Counted from the first letter of the stretch, positions 1-8,882 are shown. The stretch: DNA of 64,000 nt from Streptomyces luteogriseus (GCF_014205055.1 NZ_JACHMS010000001.1:6944001-7008000), one strand, 5' to 3'. The notes: generated by a model from the sequence alone, not told the origin. Numbers and translations: made by a program.

Positions 1-342
1 GGACTGGCCCCCGAGGGGGTGGACGCGGTGTTCGACACCGTGGGAGGGGACGCGCTGAAGGTGTCGGCGAACCTGCTGGCCCCCGAGGGCCGCCTGGCCT
101 CGATCGCCGACAACGACGTCGTCAACTACGGCGGCCGCTACTACTTCGTCCGCCCCGACGCGCAGGACCTCCAGCACCTGGCCGATCTGGCGGAGCAGGG
201 CGTGGTGAGCGTGCACGTCGACGAGACGTTCCCTCTGGAGCGGGCGGCGGACGCGCACCGGCTGAACCAGGAGGGCCGCACCCGCGGCAAGATCGTCGTG
301 ACGGTGGACTGGGAGAGCGAGGGCGAGGGCGAGGGGGTCTGA
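1..342 (+). CDS. NADP-dependent MDR-family oxidoreductase, C-terminal fragment
   Basis: The gene enters from the left edge, open in frame from base 1, and ends at a TGA at 340-342. The visible 113 residues are the end of the Rossmann domain and the closing catalytic-domain segment of a medium-chain dehydrogenase/reductase of the quinone oxidoreductase type. A VFDTVGGD motif follows the cofactor-binding fold, and the tail AADAHRLNQEGRTRGKIVV is typical of that family, where it closes the chain before the stop. No zinc ligands can be judged because the N-terminal half is missing. The substrate cannot be inferred. The family usually reduces enones or quinones with NADPH in the cytosol. Confidence 0.8.
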   Translation, partial: GLAPEGVDAVFDTVGGDALKVSANLLAPEGRLASIADNDVVNYGGRYYFVRPDAQDLQHLADLAEQGVVSVHVDETFPLERAADAHRLNQEGRTRGKIVVTVDWESEGEGEGV

Positions 343-344
343 TC

Positions 345-391
345 GAGGGCGCCTGAGAGAGGGGCCTGACGGGAGGGCGCCTGAGAGAGGG
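345..391. repeat. 19-bp direct repeat in intergenic DNA
   Basis: The 19 bases at 345-363 recur exactly at 373-391, just after the stop codon of the oxidoreductase. They lie in a short G-rich spacer before the convergent DUF202 gene. No hairpin is evident, so the role is unknown. It may be a simple local duplication. Confidence 0.6.
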
Positions 392-427
392 AGCCCGCGC
401 GAGGGGGGGGCGCGAGAAGGGCCCGCC

Positions 428-772
428 CTACAGGACGAGGGCGGCCCCGCACACCGCCATCGCCACTGTGCACAGCACCGCGGCCGCCGCGTGCCGGGGC
501 GCGAACGCCACGGGGTTCGGGGTGGCCGCGAGGGTGCGGATGCGCAGGTGGGCGACGCGCAGGAAGCCCAGCCAGAGCACACAGCACAGCGCGCACGCGA
601 CGACCCCCGCCGCCGACGCCCCGCCGTGCAGCACGGTCTTGACCGCGAGCACGGCGACGACGGTGCCCGACAGCGTCGTACGCCGCCAGGCGAGCCGGGT
701 CCGCTCGGGCTGCAACCCGGGATCGCGGTCGGGGTCCTGCCGCCGGGCACTCGGGTGGCTCACCCCTCCCAC
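428..772 (-). CDS. DUF202 family membrane protein
   Basis: This 114-residue protein carries the DUF202 signature QPERTRLAWRRT at about residues 23-34, followed by three hydrophobic segments that should span the membrane. The family is widespread and of unknown biochemical function. Its ATG overlaps the end of the upstream DUF202 gene by 13 bases, so the two are surely co-transcribed and translationally coupled. The shared domain suggests an ancestral duplication or a hetero-oligomer. No regulatory site was seen. Confidence 0.8.
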   Translation of the reverse strand: MGGVSHPSARRQDPDRDPGLQPERTRLAWRRTTLSGTVVAVLAVKTVLHGGASAAGVVACALCCVLWLGFLRVAHLRIRTLAATPNPVAFAPRHAAAAVLCTVAMAVCGAALVL

Positions 773-1152
773 CCCACGAGCACCACCATGACCATGGCGA
801 CGGCCACGACCGCGACGACCAGGCTCAGCAGCGCCGGGAAGCGGGACACCGGCAGGTCCTCACCCCGGCGCATGGCCTGTTCGCAGCGCACCCAGTGGTT
901 GACGGCCCGCAGGGAGCACAGCACGCCCGCGGCCAGCAGAGCGAGCGCCAGCCCGACCCGCCACGCCCAGCGCAGGTCCGGCAGGAACTGGTCCACGGCG
1001 AACCCGCCGCCGATCAGCGCGAGCGCGGTGCGCAGCCAGGCCAGAAAGGTGCGTTCGTTCGCCAGCGAGAACCGGTAGTCGGGCGTCTCGCCGTCCTCCC
1101 GGGCCTCCGCGGGCGCGAACCACAACCGGACGTTCCGTACGAACTCGATCAC
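760..1152 (-). CDS. DUF202 (YidH-like) family membrane protein
   Basis: A 130-residue membrane protein with the DUF202 hallmark FSLANERTFLAWLRT around residues 28-42 and three predicted transmembrane helices. It resembles YidH of enterobacteria. It starts with ATG at 1150-1152 and runs into the second DUF202 gene with a 13-base overlap. Function is unknown for the family. The pairing of two divergent DUF202 proteins in one operon is a common bacterial arrangement. Confidence 0.82.
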   Translation of the reverse strand: MIEFVRNVRLWFAPAEAREDGETPDYRFSLANERTFLAWLRTALALIGGGFAVDQFLPDLRWAWRVGLALALLAAGVLCSLRAVNHWVRCEQAMRRGEDLPVSRFPALLSLVVAVVAVAMVMVVLVGWEG

Positions 1153-1162
1153 GTGCGCGACC

Positions 1163-1705
1163 CTACCCGGGCGCCCGGTCCGCCTCCGCTTCAGCCGCCG
1201 GCCGGAACGCCTTGAGCCGCTCGTACGCCGCCAGCCCGTCCGGCACCCACTCCCAGTCGGTCAGGCGCCGCTCGACCTCCGCCTCGGACAGGAAGTCGTG
1301 CCAGGCCACCTCCTCGACCTGCGGCTGCACCGGCAGCTCGCAGCGGACGTCGTAGACCGCCGACCACCAGGTCCGGCCGGCGCCGTCGTCGTAGAGGAAG
1401 GTGAAGAGGTGCCGCGGCCGCGGCAAGCCGCTCACGCCCAGTTCCTCCTCGGCCTCGCGCAGGGCCGCCGTGTCGTAGGACTCGCCCGCGCCGACGACTC
1501 CGCCGACGAACATGTCGTGGAGGGAGGGGAAGACCAGCTTGGTCGGGGTGCGCCGGTGCACGAAGATCCGGCCCTCGGCGTCCCGGGCCTGGATGAACAC
1601 ACAGCGATGGCGCAGTCCCCGGGCGTAGACCTCGCCGCGCGGGCGCTGCCCGACGACCCGGTCGTTCTCGTCGACGATGTCGAGGATCTCGTCAGCAGCG
1701 CTCAT
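1163..1705 (-). CDS. Nudix hydrolase
   Basis: The protein contains a complete Nudix box, GGVVGAGESYDTAALREAEE with LGV following, matching G-x5-E-x7-REUxEExGU, so it should hydrolyse a nucleoside-diphosphate-linked substrate with Mg2+. The N-terminal EILDIVDENDRVVGQ and the RHRCVFI strand resemble the YfcD/IPP-isomerase-like Nudix group. I place the start at the ATG at 1703-1705 (180 residues). An in-frame GTG at 1724-1726 would add seven residues that do not resemble the family. It lies 10 bases after the DUF202 operon start, on the same strand. Substrate unknown. Confidence 0.85.
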   Translation of the reverse strand: MSAADEILDIVDENDRVVGQRPRGEVYARGLRHRCVFIQARDAEGRIFVHRRTPTKLVFPSLHDMFVGGVVGAGESYDTAALREAEEELGVSGLPRPRHLFTFLYDDGAGRTWWSAVYDVRCELPVQPQVEEVAWHDFLSEAEVERRLTDWEWVPDGLAAYERLKAFRPAAEAEADRAPG

Positions 1706-1748
1706 GTCCTCATCCAAGCAGGACACGCGCCCCGGGCGGGCCGGTCCG

Positions 1749-2654
1749 TCAGGGCGAGGCCGGGCTGACCGCGGGCGCGGCCACCCGGGCCCGCTCCGGG
1801 GCCCCGTGCGGCATCGCCGGATGCAGACCCAGCAGCACGATCCCCGCTACCACGGCCAGCAGGCCACCGGCCTCCCAGCTCAGGGCCACCGCGTCGGTGC
1901 GCAGCCGGTCGCCCAGGAAACCGACGCCGCAGACGATCCCGGCGAGCGGCTGCGCCGCGGTCAGGGCGGGCAGCGACTTGCGCAGGGACGCGGTCTCGAA
2001 CGCGCTCTGCACCAGGACCAGGCCGGTGACGCCCAGCGCCAGCACCGCGTAGGGCTCCCAGCCGGTGAGCAGCTCGGCGAAGCCGCCGTCGGCTGCCTTC
2101 TGCCCGCTGACCCTGGTCAGGGCGTCCTGCACGCCGTAGAGCAGCCCGGCGGCCAGCGCCAGCAGCACCGGGCCGGAGCTCAGCCGGGACCGCTTGCCGT
2201 GGGTCGTGAGGAGCAGGGCGAGCCCGATCATGACCCCGATGATCAGCCACTGCCGCACCGGGTCGGCCGTCGCGGCGCCGCCCTCCGGCCGGCCGGCGAC
2301 GATGAACGCGGTCACTCCGCCCGCCAGCAGGATGAGGCCCGCCCAGCCCTGGCGGCCGAGCGGCTGCCGGGTCTGCTTGCGGGAGAGCGCGAGCGCGAAG
2401 AGCAGGTTGGTCGCCAGCAGCGGCTCCACCAGCGACAGCTCACCCTGGCCCAGTGCGGCGGCGCCCAGGCCCATGCCGACCACCATCAGCGCGATGCCGC
2501 CCAGCCAGCGCGGCACCTTCACGAGGTCGAGCAGCAGCCGGAAGGTGAGGAAGTCGCTCAGCGGGGCGCGCTGAGCCGCGTTCTGCTGGAGCACGAAGCC
2601 GAGGCCCAGACAGCAGGCGGCACCCAGGGCGAGCGCCAGAACTAGAACCGACAC
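1749..2654 (-). CDS. DMT (EamA-like) family transporter
   Basis: A 301-residue, strongly hydrophobic protein with about nine to ten transmembrane segments and an internal two-fold repeat, as in drug/metabolite transporters. The N-terminus MSVLVLALALGAACCLGLG begins the first helix, and the segment GQGELSLVEPLLATNLLFAL matches the EamA pattern of the fourth helix. The substrate is unknown. It stands alone on the minus strand with a long upstream region that holds a palindromic site. The C-terminus is Ala/Pro-rich and probably cytosolic. Confidence 0.8.
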   Translation of the reverse strand: MSVLVLALALGAACCLGLGFVLQQNAAQRAPLSDFLTFRLLLDLVKVPRWLGGIALMVVGMGLGAAALGQGELSLVEPLLATNLLFALALSRKQTRQPLGRQGWAGLILLAGGVTAFIVAGRPEGGAATADPVRQWLIIGVMIGLALLLTTHGKRSRLSSGPVLLALAAGLLYGVQDALTRVSGQKAADGGFAELLTGWEPYAVLALGVTGLVLVQSAFETASLRKSLPALTAAQPLAGIVCGVGFLGDRLRTDAVALSWEAGGLLAVVAGIVLLGLHPAMPHGAPERARVAAPAVSPASP

Positions 2655-2733
2655 GCGGTGTACCTCGATCGTCAGGTCGGGTTCACGGTTGCGTAGGGGC
2701 CGACTGTACCGGCCGGCTCCGCCCGGCGCGCCC

Positions 2734-2786
2734 GTACGTCATGCCATCGTCGGGGGCGACGACGGGTCACGCTATGACGTACGTCA
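2734..2786. promoter_or_regulatory. Candidate operator: TGACGTAC palindromes upstream of the DMT gene
   Basis: TGACGTACGTCA at 2775-2786 is a perfect 12-base palindrome. Its half GTACGTCAT occurs again at 2734-2742, forming an inverted repeat with ATGACGTAC at 2774-2782. The pair sits 80-130 bases upstream of the DMT transporter start, so it may bind a dimeric repressor controlling that gene. The whole 2655-3003 gap contains no gene. Apart from this and a TTGACG at 2899-2904 that might be a -35 element for the next gene, I see nothing in it. Confidence 0.35.
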
Positions 2787-3003
2787 CAAAGGGCGAAACG
2801 GGTAAATCGGATGCTCGTCACACTCGCCTCCACCGCCTCTCGGATCACAATTTCCTCACAAGTAACGGCAGTTGACGCGTGTAACGCCCGGGCGGCCCTT
2901 GACGACGACCGTTGGCTGGGGGTTGGCTGTGTGTGATCAGTTCATGGCGGTGCGCACATCCGCGCTCCCTCTGTCGCCGTGAGCCGGAACACAAGAAGAG
3001 CGC

Positions 3004-3969
3004 GTGAGGAAGTTCGCGGTGCCCCCACCCCCGCCTCCCCTCGGCCGTGGTCGCAGACGTGCGGCTCAGGCCTTCGACGAGGCCCTCGACGACGCCGAGC
3101 TCGTGGCCGCCCGCGCCGCACTGGCGCAGGGGCGCTGGCAGAACGCCCGTTCCCTCCTGGTCCACACCGGGGACGACTGGGACCGGCGCGGCCACCGCGT
3201 CACCGTCCTCGCCCGCGAGTCCTACTGCGCCGCGTGGGCCCGGGAGTGGCTGCTCGCCGAACCGGAGTCCGCCGACGCCTCCGTGCTGCTCGCCCTCGCC
3301 CAGGTCCGGCGTGCTCTGCACGGCAAGGCCAAGCCGGCCCGGGCCCGCGAGGCCTGCCAGGCCGCCGCGACCCGTGCCCCCGCCGACCCCACCCCCTGGC
3401 TCGGCCTGCTCATGCTCGACTGCGCGGCCGGCGCCGACCAGGACGTGGTCCGCGGCTTCGAGGCGGTTCGCGCCCGCTACGCCGACCACCACCACGCCCA
3501 CCATCTGATGATCGCCCGGCTCGCCGCCCGACGCACCGAGGCCGGCCCCGACCCGCTGCACGAGGTCTACGACTTCGCCAACTGGGCCGCCGAACAGGCC
3601 CCCGCCGACTCCCCGCTCGCCATCCTGCCGGTCATCGCGCACGCCGAGCGGTACCGCGTGCTGGCCGCCGCCGGGTACGAACCCGGCGACCCGGCCGCCT
3701 CCGGCCACTGGACGGGCCGCCGCGCCCGGCAGGTCATGAAGGCCGCCTTCGACTGGTGGCTGGAATGGGAGCTGGAGGGACACCCGCGGCGGCTGATCGA
3801 CCTGAACTTCCTCGCCCACGCCAAGTTCTGCGAGGGACGGGGCGCCGAGGCCGCCGCCCTGTTCCACCGGATCGGCCGCCACGCCACCCCGGCGCCCTGG
3901 TCGTACCCGGACCGCGACCCGCACACCGCTTTCGCCGCCGCCCGCGCCGGCGCGCTCGGCACGGCCTGA
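3004..3969 (+). CDS. Conserved hypothetical protein, TPR-like helical
   Basis: A 321-residue soluble, Ala/Arg-rich protein starting with GTG after an AGAAGAG ribosome-binding site. After a proline run at residues 7-12, the chain consists of repeated helical pairs (for example AALAQGRWQNARSLLVHTGD and VLLALAQVRRALHGKAKPAR) that read like tetratricopeptide repeats. It has no signal peptide or catalytic motif. It is followed after 32 bases by an APC permease in the same direction, so both are probably one operon. I do not recognise the family beyond the fold; function is unknown. Confidence 0.65.
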   Translation: MRKFAVPPPPPPLGRGRRRAAQAFDEALDDAELVAARAALAQGRWQNARSLLVHTGDDWDRRGHRVTVLARESYCAAWAREWLLAEPESADASVLLALAQVRRALHGKAKPARAREACQAAATRAPADPTPWLGLLMLDCAAGADQDVVRGFEAVRARYADHHHAHHLMIARLAARRTEAGPDPLHEVYDFANWAAEQAPADSPLAILPVIAHAERYRVLAAAGYEPGDPAASGHWTGRRARQVMKAAFDWWLEWELEGHPRRLIDLNFLAHAKFCEGRGAEAAALFHRIGRHATPAPWSYPDRDPHTAFAAARAGALGTA

Positions 3970-4001
3970 CCCCCCCGACCCGAAGTGAGGACGCTCCCCC
4001 G

Positions 4002-5537
4002 ATGACCACGGACAGTTCGAGAACGAGCCCATCCGCCTCCGGCGGCATCAGTACGTTCAAGGGGCAGGAGCGCGCCCTGCGCGCCGACCGGCTCGGCACC
4101 GGAGGCCTGCTGCTCTCCGTCCTCGCCGCGACCGCCCCGCTCATGGTCGTTGCGGGTGTCATGCCCACCACATTCGCGGTGATGGGCATCGTCGGCCAGC
4201 CGCTGCTCTTCGTCGTCCTCGGCGTCGTCCTGATCCTGTTCAGCGTCGGGTACGCCGAGATGAGCCGCCACGTCCACAACGCGGGCGCCTTCTACGCCTA
4301 CATCTCCCGCGGCCTCGGCGGCACCGCCGGCGCGGGCGCCGCCCTGGTCGCCCTCGTCGCCTACAACGCGCTCCAGGTCGGCATCTACGGCATCTTCGGC
4401 TTCGAGGTCTCCGGGCTCTTCGCCACCTACGCCGACGTGGAGATCGCCTGGTGGATACCGGCGCTCGTGGCCGCGCTCGCGGTCGGGCTGCTCGGCTGGC
4501 TGAAGATCGACGTCAACGCCCGCGTGCTCGGCGTGCTGCTGGTCATCGAGGTGCTCCTCGTCGTGATCTTCGACATCGCCGCCCTCGCCGACCCCGGCAA
4601 GGAGGGCCTGTCGCTGCACGCCTTCAACCCCGACACGCTCACCGGCGCGGGCGTCGGCACCGCGCTGTGCTTCTGCATCGCCGCCTTCCTCGGCTTCGAG
4701 CAGGCCCCCGTCTACGCCGAGGAGACCAGCCGCCCGCATGTGCTGGTGCCGCGGGTGATGTTCTTCGCCGTCGGCGGGGTCGCCGTCTTCTTCGCGCTGA
4801 GCTCCTGGGCCCTCACCGTCGCCACCGGCCCCGCCGCGATCGTCGGCACCTCCCAGAAGCAGAGCGCCGGGCTGCTGTTCTTCCTCACCGAGTCCCGCCT
4901 CGGCGGCACCTTCACGGACGTGCTGCACGTCCTGTTCGTCACCGGCATGTTCGCCGCGCTGCTCAGCTTCCACAACGTCGTCGCCCGCTACGCCTTCGCC
5001 ATGGGCCGCGAGGGCCTGCTGCCCGCCGCCTTCGGCCGCACCAGCGGAAGCAGCGGCGCCCCGGGCACCGGTTCGCTGCTCCAGACCGTCGTGGCCATGG
5101 TGGTCGTGGCCGCCTTCGCCCTCACCGACGACAAGCCGGCCGGCGACCCGACCGCGCCCGTCCTGCACCTGTTCACCTGGTTCGGCAACGTCGGCGCCCT
5201 CGGCGTGATCGTGCTGATGGCGGCGGCCTCCCTGTCCGTCGTCGTCTTCTTCGTCCGCCGCGGCGCCGCGGGCACCCAGGCCTGGCGGCTGGTCACGTCC
5301 GCGCTGGCGGGCCTCGCCCTGCTGGTGATCGCCGGCTACACGGTGAAGGACTTCGAGGTGCTGGTCGGCGCCGGCCCCGGCTCCTCGCTGAGCTGGGCGC
5401 TGCCCGGCACCATCGGCCTCGCGGCGCTCGCCGGTGTGGTCCTCGGGCTGGTGCTGCGCGCCCGCGCACCCGAGAAGCACGCCCGGATCGGCCTCGGCAA
5501 CGAGGCGTTCCAGCTCGACAAGGCGGCCTCCTCCTGA
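4002..5537 (+). CDS. APC family amino acid permease
   Basis: A 511-residue integral membrane protein with about 12 hydrophobic segments. The first transmembrane region (ATAPLMVVAGVMPTTFAVMG) and the helix containing CFCIAAFLGFEQAPVYAEET carry the APC-superfamily pattern, including the acidic residue of helix 6. The ATG at 4002 follows GTGAGG and begins a short Ser/Thr-rich cytosolic tail. The frame is open further upstream, but that part is the reading-frame shadow of the preceding gene. It should import an amino acid or polyamine by proton or sodium coupling; the substrate is unknown. A hairpin follows the stop. Confidence 0.88.
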   Translation: MTTDSSRTSPSASGGISTFKGQERALRADRLGTGGLLLSVLAATAPLMVVAGVMPTTFAVMGIVGQPLLFVVLGVVLILFSVGYAEMSRHVHNAGAFYAYISRGLGGTAGAGAALVALVAYNALQVGIYGIFGFEVSGLFATYADVEIAWWIPALVAALAVGLLGWLKIDVNARVLGVLLVIEVLLVVIFDIAALADPGKEGLSLHAFNPDTLTGAGVGTALCFCIAAFLGFEQAPVYAEETSRPHVLVPRVMFFAVGGVAVFFALSSWALTVATGPAAIVGTSQKQSAGLLFFLTESRLGGTFTDVLHVLFVTGMFAALLSFHNVVARYAFAMGREGLLPAAFGRTSGSSGAPGTGSLLQTVVAMVVVAAFALTDDKPAGDPTAPVLHLFTWFGNVGALGVIVLMAAASLSVVVFFVRRGAAGTQAWRLVTSALAGLALLVIAGYTVKDFEVLVGAGPGSSLSWALPGTIGLAALAGVVLGLVLRARAPEKHARIGLGNEAFQLDKAASS

Positions 5538-5573
5538 CGCGGCCGGCGCAAGAAGTCGTTACGGAAGTCTGAC

Positions 5574-5614
5574 GAGCACCCGCGATCCCTGTCCTACCGG
5601 GGCCGCGGGTGTTC
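5574..5614 (+). terminator. Hairpin terminator after the APC permease
   Basis: An 11-bp stem (GAGCACCCGCG pairing with CGCGGGTGTTC, one G-U pair) with a 19-base loop lies between the permease stop and the molybdoenzyme start. There is no T-run, as is usual in Streptomyces. Confidence 0.5.
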
Positions 5615-5624
5615 GAATGAGTAG

Positions 5625-6374
5625 GTGAACGAGGACGTACCCAAGGGCGTGAACGACGAGCACCCCGAAGAGCGGGGCACCCCGATCGGCCGTCGCGTCT
5701 TCCTCGGCACCCTCGCCCTGGGTGCCGTCGGCGTGGTCGCCGCACCCCCGCTGCAACGCGGCCTGGAGGGCTTCCTCGGCGGCGCGGCCGACAAGGACCC
5801 CACCGGCCTGACCGGCCTCCTCCCCAACGGCGGCGGCTTCCGCTACTACTCGGTCGCCTCGTCCGTCCCGCGCAAGAACGCCGGCAGCTACCGGCTCACC
5901 GTGGACGGCCTGGTCGACCGCCCCACGACCTACACCCTCGAAGACCTCAGGGCCCTGCCCCAGACCCGCATGGTCCGCGACGTCCAGTGCGTCACGGGCT
6001 GGCGCGTCCCCGACACGCCCTTCGAGGGTGTACGCCTGTCCCGGATCCTGGACGCGGCCCGGGTCCGCCCCACCGCCAAGGCCGTCCGCTTCACCTGCTT
6101 CGACGGCACGTACACCGAGAGCCTCACCCTCGACCAGGCCCGCCGCGCGGATGTCCTGGTCGCCCTGCGCATGCAGGACAAGGACCTCGGCCACTCCCAC
6201 GGCGGCCCGGTCCGCCTCTACGTCGCGCCCATGTACTTCTACAAGTCCGCCAAGTGGCTCTCCGGCATCACCGTCACCGACGAGGTCCGGCCGGGCTACT
6301 GGGAGGAGCGCGGCTACGACGTCGACGCCTGGGTGGGCCGCTCGAACGGACGTGACGATGACCCTACGAGCTGA
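5625..6374 (+). CDS. Tat-exported molybdopterin-dependent oxidoreductase (sulfite oxidase/MsrP-like)
   Basis: A 249-residue protein with a twin-arginine signal, IGRRVFLGTLALGAVG at residues 21-36, so it is exported folded. The rest is an oxidoreductase molybdopterin-binding domain of the sulfite oxidase fold. Cys122 in VRDVQCVTGW is the expected molybdenum ligand, and LVDRPTTYTLEDLRALPQ is the usual entry into the domain. The GTG at 5625 overlaps no other gene. The next gene, a cytochrome b561-like protein, overlaps its end and probably supplies electrons, like MsrQ for MsrP. Substrate not identifiable; a sulfoxide or sulfite is plausible by homology. Confidence 0.85.
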   Translation: MNEDVPKGVNDEHPEERGTPIGRRVFLGTLALGAVGVVAAPPLQRGLEGFLGGAADKDPTGLTGLLPNGGGFRYYSVASSVPRKNAGSYRLTVDGLVDRPTTYTLEDLRALPQTRMVRDVQCVTGWRVPDTPFEGVRLSRILDAARVRPTAKAVRFTCFDGTYTESLTLDQARRADVLVALRMQDKDLGHSHGGPVRLYVAPMYFYKSAKWLSGITVTDEVRPGYWEERGYDVDAWVGRSNGRDDDPTS

Positions 6375-6981
6375 CACCCCGCCGGTCACGGCCGACGTAC
6401 GCCGCTTCACCACGCTGCAGCGCTGGACCCACCGCACCACGGCCGCGCTGATGGGCATCTGCGTCGTCACCGCGGCCTGCCTCTACATCCCCCAGCTCGC
6501 CGAGCTCGTCGGCCGCCGTGCCCTGGTCGTCACCCTGCACGAGTGGGCCGGCCTCGCCCTGCCCGTCCCCGTCCTGGCCGGCCTCGCCTCCCGGGCCTTC
6601 CGTGCCGACCTCGGCCGCCTCAACCGCTTCGGCCCGCACGACCGCACCTGGCTGCGCGCCGCCCTGCACCGCGACAAACGCCGCTCGTCCCGCCCCGCGG
6701 CCAAGTTCAACGCCGGCCAGAAGCTCTACGCGGCCTGGATCGCCGGCGCCACGCTGGTCATGCTCGCCACCGGCCTGATGATGTGGTTCACCCACCTCAC
6801 CCCCCTGCTCTGGCGCACCAGCGCCACCTTCGTCCACGACTGGCTGGCCCTCACCATCGGCATCGTCCTGGCAGGCCACATCGGCATGGCCCTGGCGGAC
6901 CCGGAGTCCAGGAGGGGCATGCGCACGGGCAGGGTGAGCAGAGAGTGGGCAGCCCGGGAGCACTCCTTGTGGCGCGAGTAG
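6358..6981 (+). CDS. Cytochrome b561-like membrane protein
   Basis: A 207-residue protein with four hydrophobic helices and membrane-placed histidines (RWTHRTTA, LHEWAGL, FVHDWLAL, GHIGMAL) suited to bind b-type haem. It begins at the ATG 6358-6360, or the GTG six bases earlier, and overlaps the molybdoenzyme gene by 17 bases, showing translational coupling. The likely role is to pass electrons from the quinone pool across the membrane to the Tat-exported molybdoenzyme. The C-terminus is short and basic. Family assignment rests on topology and histidine placement. Confidence 0.75.
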   Translation: MTLRADTPPVTADVRRFTTLQRWTHRTTAALMGICVVTAACLYIPQLAELVGRRALVVTLHEWAGLALPVPVLAGLASRAFRADLGRLNRFGPHDRTWLRAALHRDKRRSSRPAAKFNAGQKLYAAWIAGATLVMLATGLMMWFTHLTPLLWRTSATFVHDWLALTIGIVLAGHIGMALADPESRRGMRTGRVSREWAAREHSLWRE

Positions 6982-7052
6982 GCGTCAGTAGGGGCGCGGG
7001 GAACTGCGCGAACACCCCCCACGCACCCGCACCCGCCGACAAACCGAACCCG

Positions 7053-8084
7053 TCACGACGAAGAGGCGAAGTCCAACAGCACCTTGCAGGCCCGACTCCG
7101 ATCACCGGCCAGAGCAAAAGCCGACTCAGCCTCCGCCACAGGCACCACCGCACTGATCAGCCCGTCGAACACCGGTTCCACCGCCAGCAGCTCCAGCGCC
7201 TGGTCGAACTCGGTGTCGAAGCGAAACGCCCCCCGCAGCTCGATCTCCCGGCTCACCACCAGATTCCCGGCGAACGGACTGTGCCCCGCCGGCAACATCC
7301 CCAGCTGCACGACGATCCCGCCCCTGCGCACTCGCCGCAGGCACGTGTCGAGCCCCGCGGCCACCCCGGACGCCTCGACGGCCACATCGACCTCGTCCGG
7401 CCACCCGCGGTCCCCGGGATCGTCGGCCCGTACAACCGTCCCGGCCCCCGCGATCCGCCCGTACTCCAGCGCCTCGGGCAGGAGATCCGAGACCGTGACG
7501 TGCGCGGCCCCGGCCGCCTTCGCCGCCGCGACCACCAGACAGCCGATGGGCCCGGCGCCCGTCACCAGCACATGCCGCCCCGCCACCCCACCGGCCCGCC
7601 GCACCGCGTGCAGAGCGACCGACAGGGGCTCGGCCAGCGCGGCCCGCCGCAGCTCCAGCCCGTCCGGCAGCGCCCGCACCTGCTCCGCGGGCACGACCAC
7701 TTGGGCCGCGAAGCCTCCCTGCACATGGGGAAACCGCGCCGCGCTGCCGAGATACCGCGTGTCCCGGCAGACGTTGCGCCGCCCCGCCGTGCACTCCGGG
7801 CAGACCCCGCACGGAGTGGCCGGATGCACGGCCACCGCGCTGCCCGGTGCCGGTCCCGACGCGTCGGTGCCGTACTCCACGACGGTGCCCACGACCTCGT
7901 GCCCGAGCACCATGGGCTCCCTCAGCCGGAAGTCGCCGACCCCGCCGTGCCGCCAGTAGTGCAGATCGGACCCGCACACCCCGCCGTACCGCACGGCGAC
8001 CAGCGCCTGCCCCGGTCCGGGCCGCGGAACCGGCAGCTCCGCCACCCGCAGGTCGCCCCGACCGTGGATCACACACCCCAGCAT
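7053..8084 (-). CDS. idnD: Zinc-binding alcohol dehydrogenase, probable L-idonate 5-dehydrogenase
   Basis: A 343-residue medium-chain dehydrogenase. The catalytic zinc ligands lie in GGVCGSDLHYWRHGG and the GHE motif (MVLGHEVVGTVVE). A structural zinc site lies in CGVCPECTAGRRNVC, and the nucleotide fold is VLVTGAGPIGCLVVAAAKA. Closest in pattern to L-idonate 5-dehydrogenase, which oxidises L-idonate to 5-ketogluconate. The start ATG at 8082-8084 sits eight bases after GGAGG. It is last in the operon after gntK, gntP and the gluconate 5-dehydrogenase, and that context supports the idonate assignment over sorbitol or threonine dehydrogenase. Confidence 0.78.
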   Translation of the reverse strand: MLGCVIHGRGDLRVAELPVPRPGPGQALVAVRYGGVCGSDLHYWRHGGVGDFRLREPMVLGHEVVGTVVEYGTDASGPAPGSAVAVHPATPCGVCPECTAGRRNVCRDTRYLGSAARFPHVQGGFAAQVVVPAEQVRALPDGLELRRAALAEPLSVALHAVRRAGGVAGRHVLVTGAGPIGCLVVAAAKAAGAAHVTVSDLLPEALEYGRIAGAGTVVRADDPGDRGWPDEVDVAVEASGVAAGLDTCLRRVRRGGIVVQLGMLPAGHSPFAGNLVVSREIELRGAFRFDTEFDQALELLAVEPVFDGLISAVVPVAEAESAFALAGDRSRACKVLLDFASSS

Positions 8085-8104
8085 CACAGCCGCCTCCCGG
8101 CAGG

Positions 8105-8869
8105 TCACAGCACGCTCGTCATACCGCCGTCGACATACAGCACCTGCCCGCTGACGAAGTCCGCCGCGGGGGAGGCGAGGAACAGCACCCCGCCCACCAA
8201 GTCCTGGGTACGGCCCCAGCGTCCGGCCGGAGTGCGCCGCCGCACCCAGGCGCTGAACTCCTCGTCCTCCACCAGCGGCCGGGTCAGCTCGGTCTCGATG
8301 TAGCCCGGGCCCAGGCCGTTGACCTGCACCCCGTACGGCCCCCAGTCCGCGCACATGCCCTTGGTGAGCATCTTCAGCGCGCCCTTGGTGGCGGCGTACG
8401 GCGCGATCCCGGGCCGCACCACCTCGCTCTGCAGCGAGCAGATGTTGATGATCTTCCCGTGGCCGCGCTCCGTCATCCGGCGCGCCGCCTCCCGGCCGAC
8501 CAGGAAGGCACTGGTCAGGTTGGTGTCCAGGATCCGGTGCCAGTCGGACTCCCCGAACTCCAGCAGCGGGGCACGCAGCTGCATGCCCGCGTTGTTGACG
8601 AGGATGTCGAGCGGGCCCACCCGCTCCTCGACCCCGGCGACCCCCGAGGCCACCGATGATCCGTCGGTCACGTCGAACGCGGCCGTGTGCACCCGGTCGC
8701 CGGGCAGCCCGGCGGCGGCCTCGGCGAGCCGGTCCTTGTCGCGTCCGTTCAGCACGACCGTGCAGCCGGCCTCCGCCAGACCACGCGCGAGCGCGAGTCC
8801 GATGCCCCGGCTGGAGCCGGTGACCAGCGCCGTACGGCCGCCGATGTCGAAGAGGGGATGAGCCGTCAT
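8105..8869 (-). CDS. idnO: SDR oxidoreductase, gluconate 5-dehydrogenase
   Basis: A classical short-chain dehydrogenase of 254 residues. It has the cofactor motif TGSSRGIG (residues 18-25), the NNAG motif, catalytic Ser in NICSLQSEV, the YAATK active-site motif, and a VDGGMT ending. The N-terminus PLFDIGGRTALVTGSSRGIG is typical of gluconate 5-dehydrogenase (Ga5DH/IdnO), which interconverts 5-ketogluconate and gluconate with NAD(P)H. It starts at ATG 8867-8869, 13 bases after the gntP stop. It links the idonate dehydrogenase to gluconate uptake and phosphorylation in the same transcript. Confidence 0.85.
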   Translation of the reverse strand: MTAHPLFDIGGRTALVTGSSRGIGLALARGLAEAGCTVVLNGRDKDRLAEAAAGLPGDRVHTAAFDVTDGSSVASGVAGVEERVGPLDILVNNAGMQLRAPLLEFGESDWHRILDTNLTSAFLVGREAARRMTERGHGKIINICSLQSEVVRPGIAPYAATKGALKMLTKGMCADWGPYGVQVNGLGPGYIETELTRPLVEDEEFSAWVRRRTPAGRWGRTQDLVGGVLFLASPAADFVSGQVLYVDGGMTSVL

Positions 8870-8882
8870 CGTCGCGGCGCTC

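Noticed and set aside
3567..5480. 637-residue open frame opposite the APC permease
   Set aside because: Composition is Gly/Glu/Asp-rich with no domain, and it lies exactly antisense to clear transmembrane segments of the permease.
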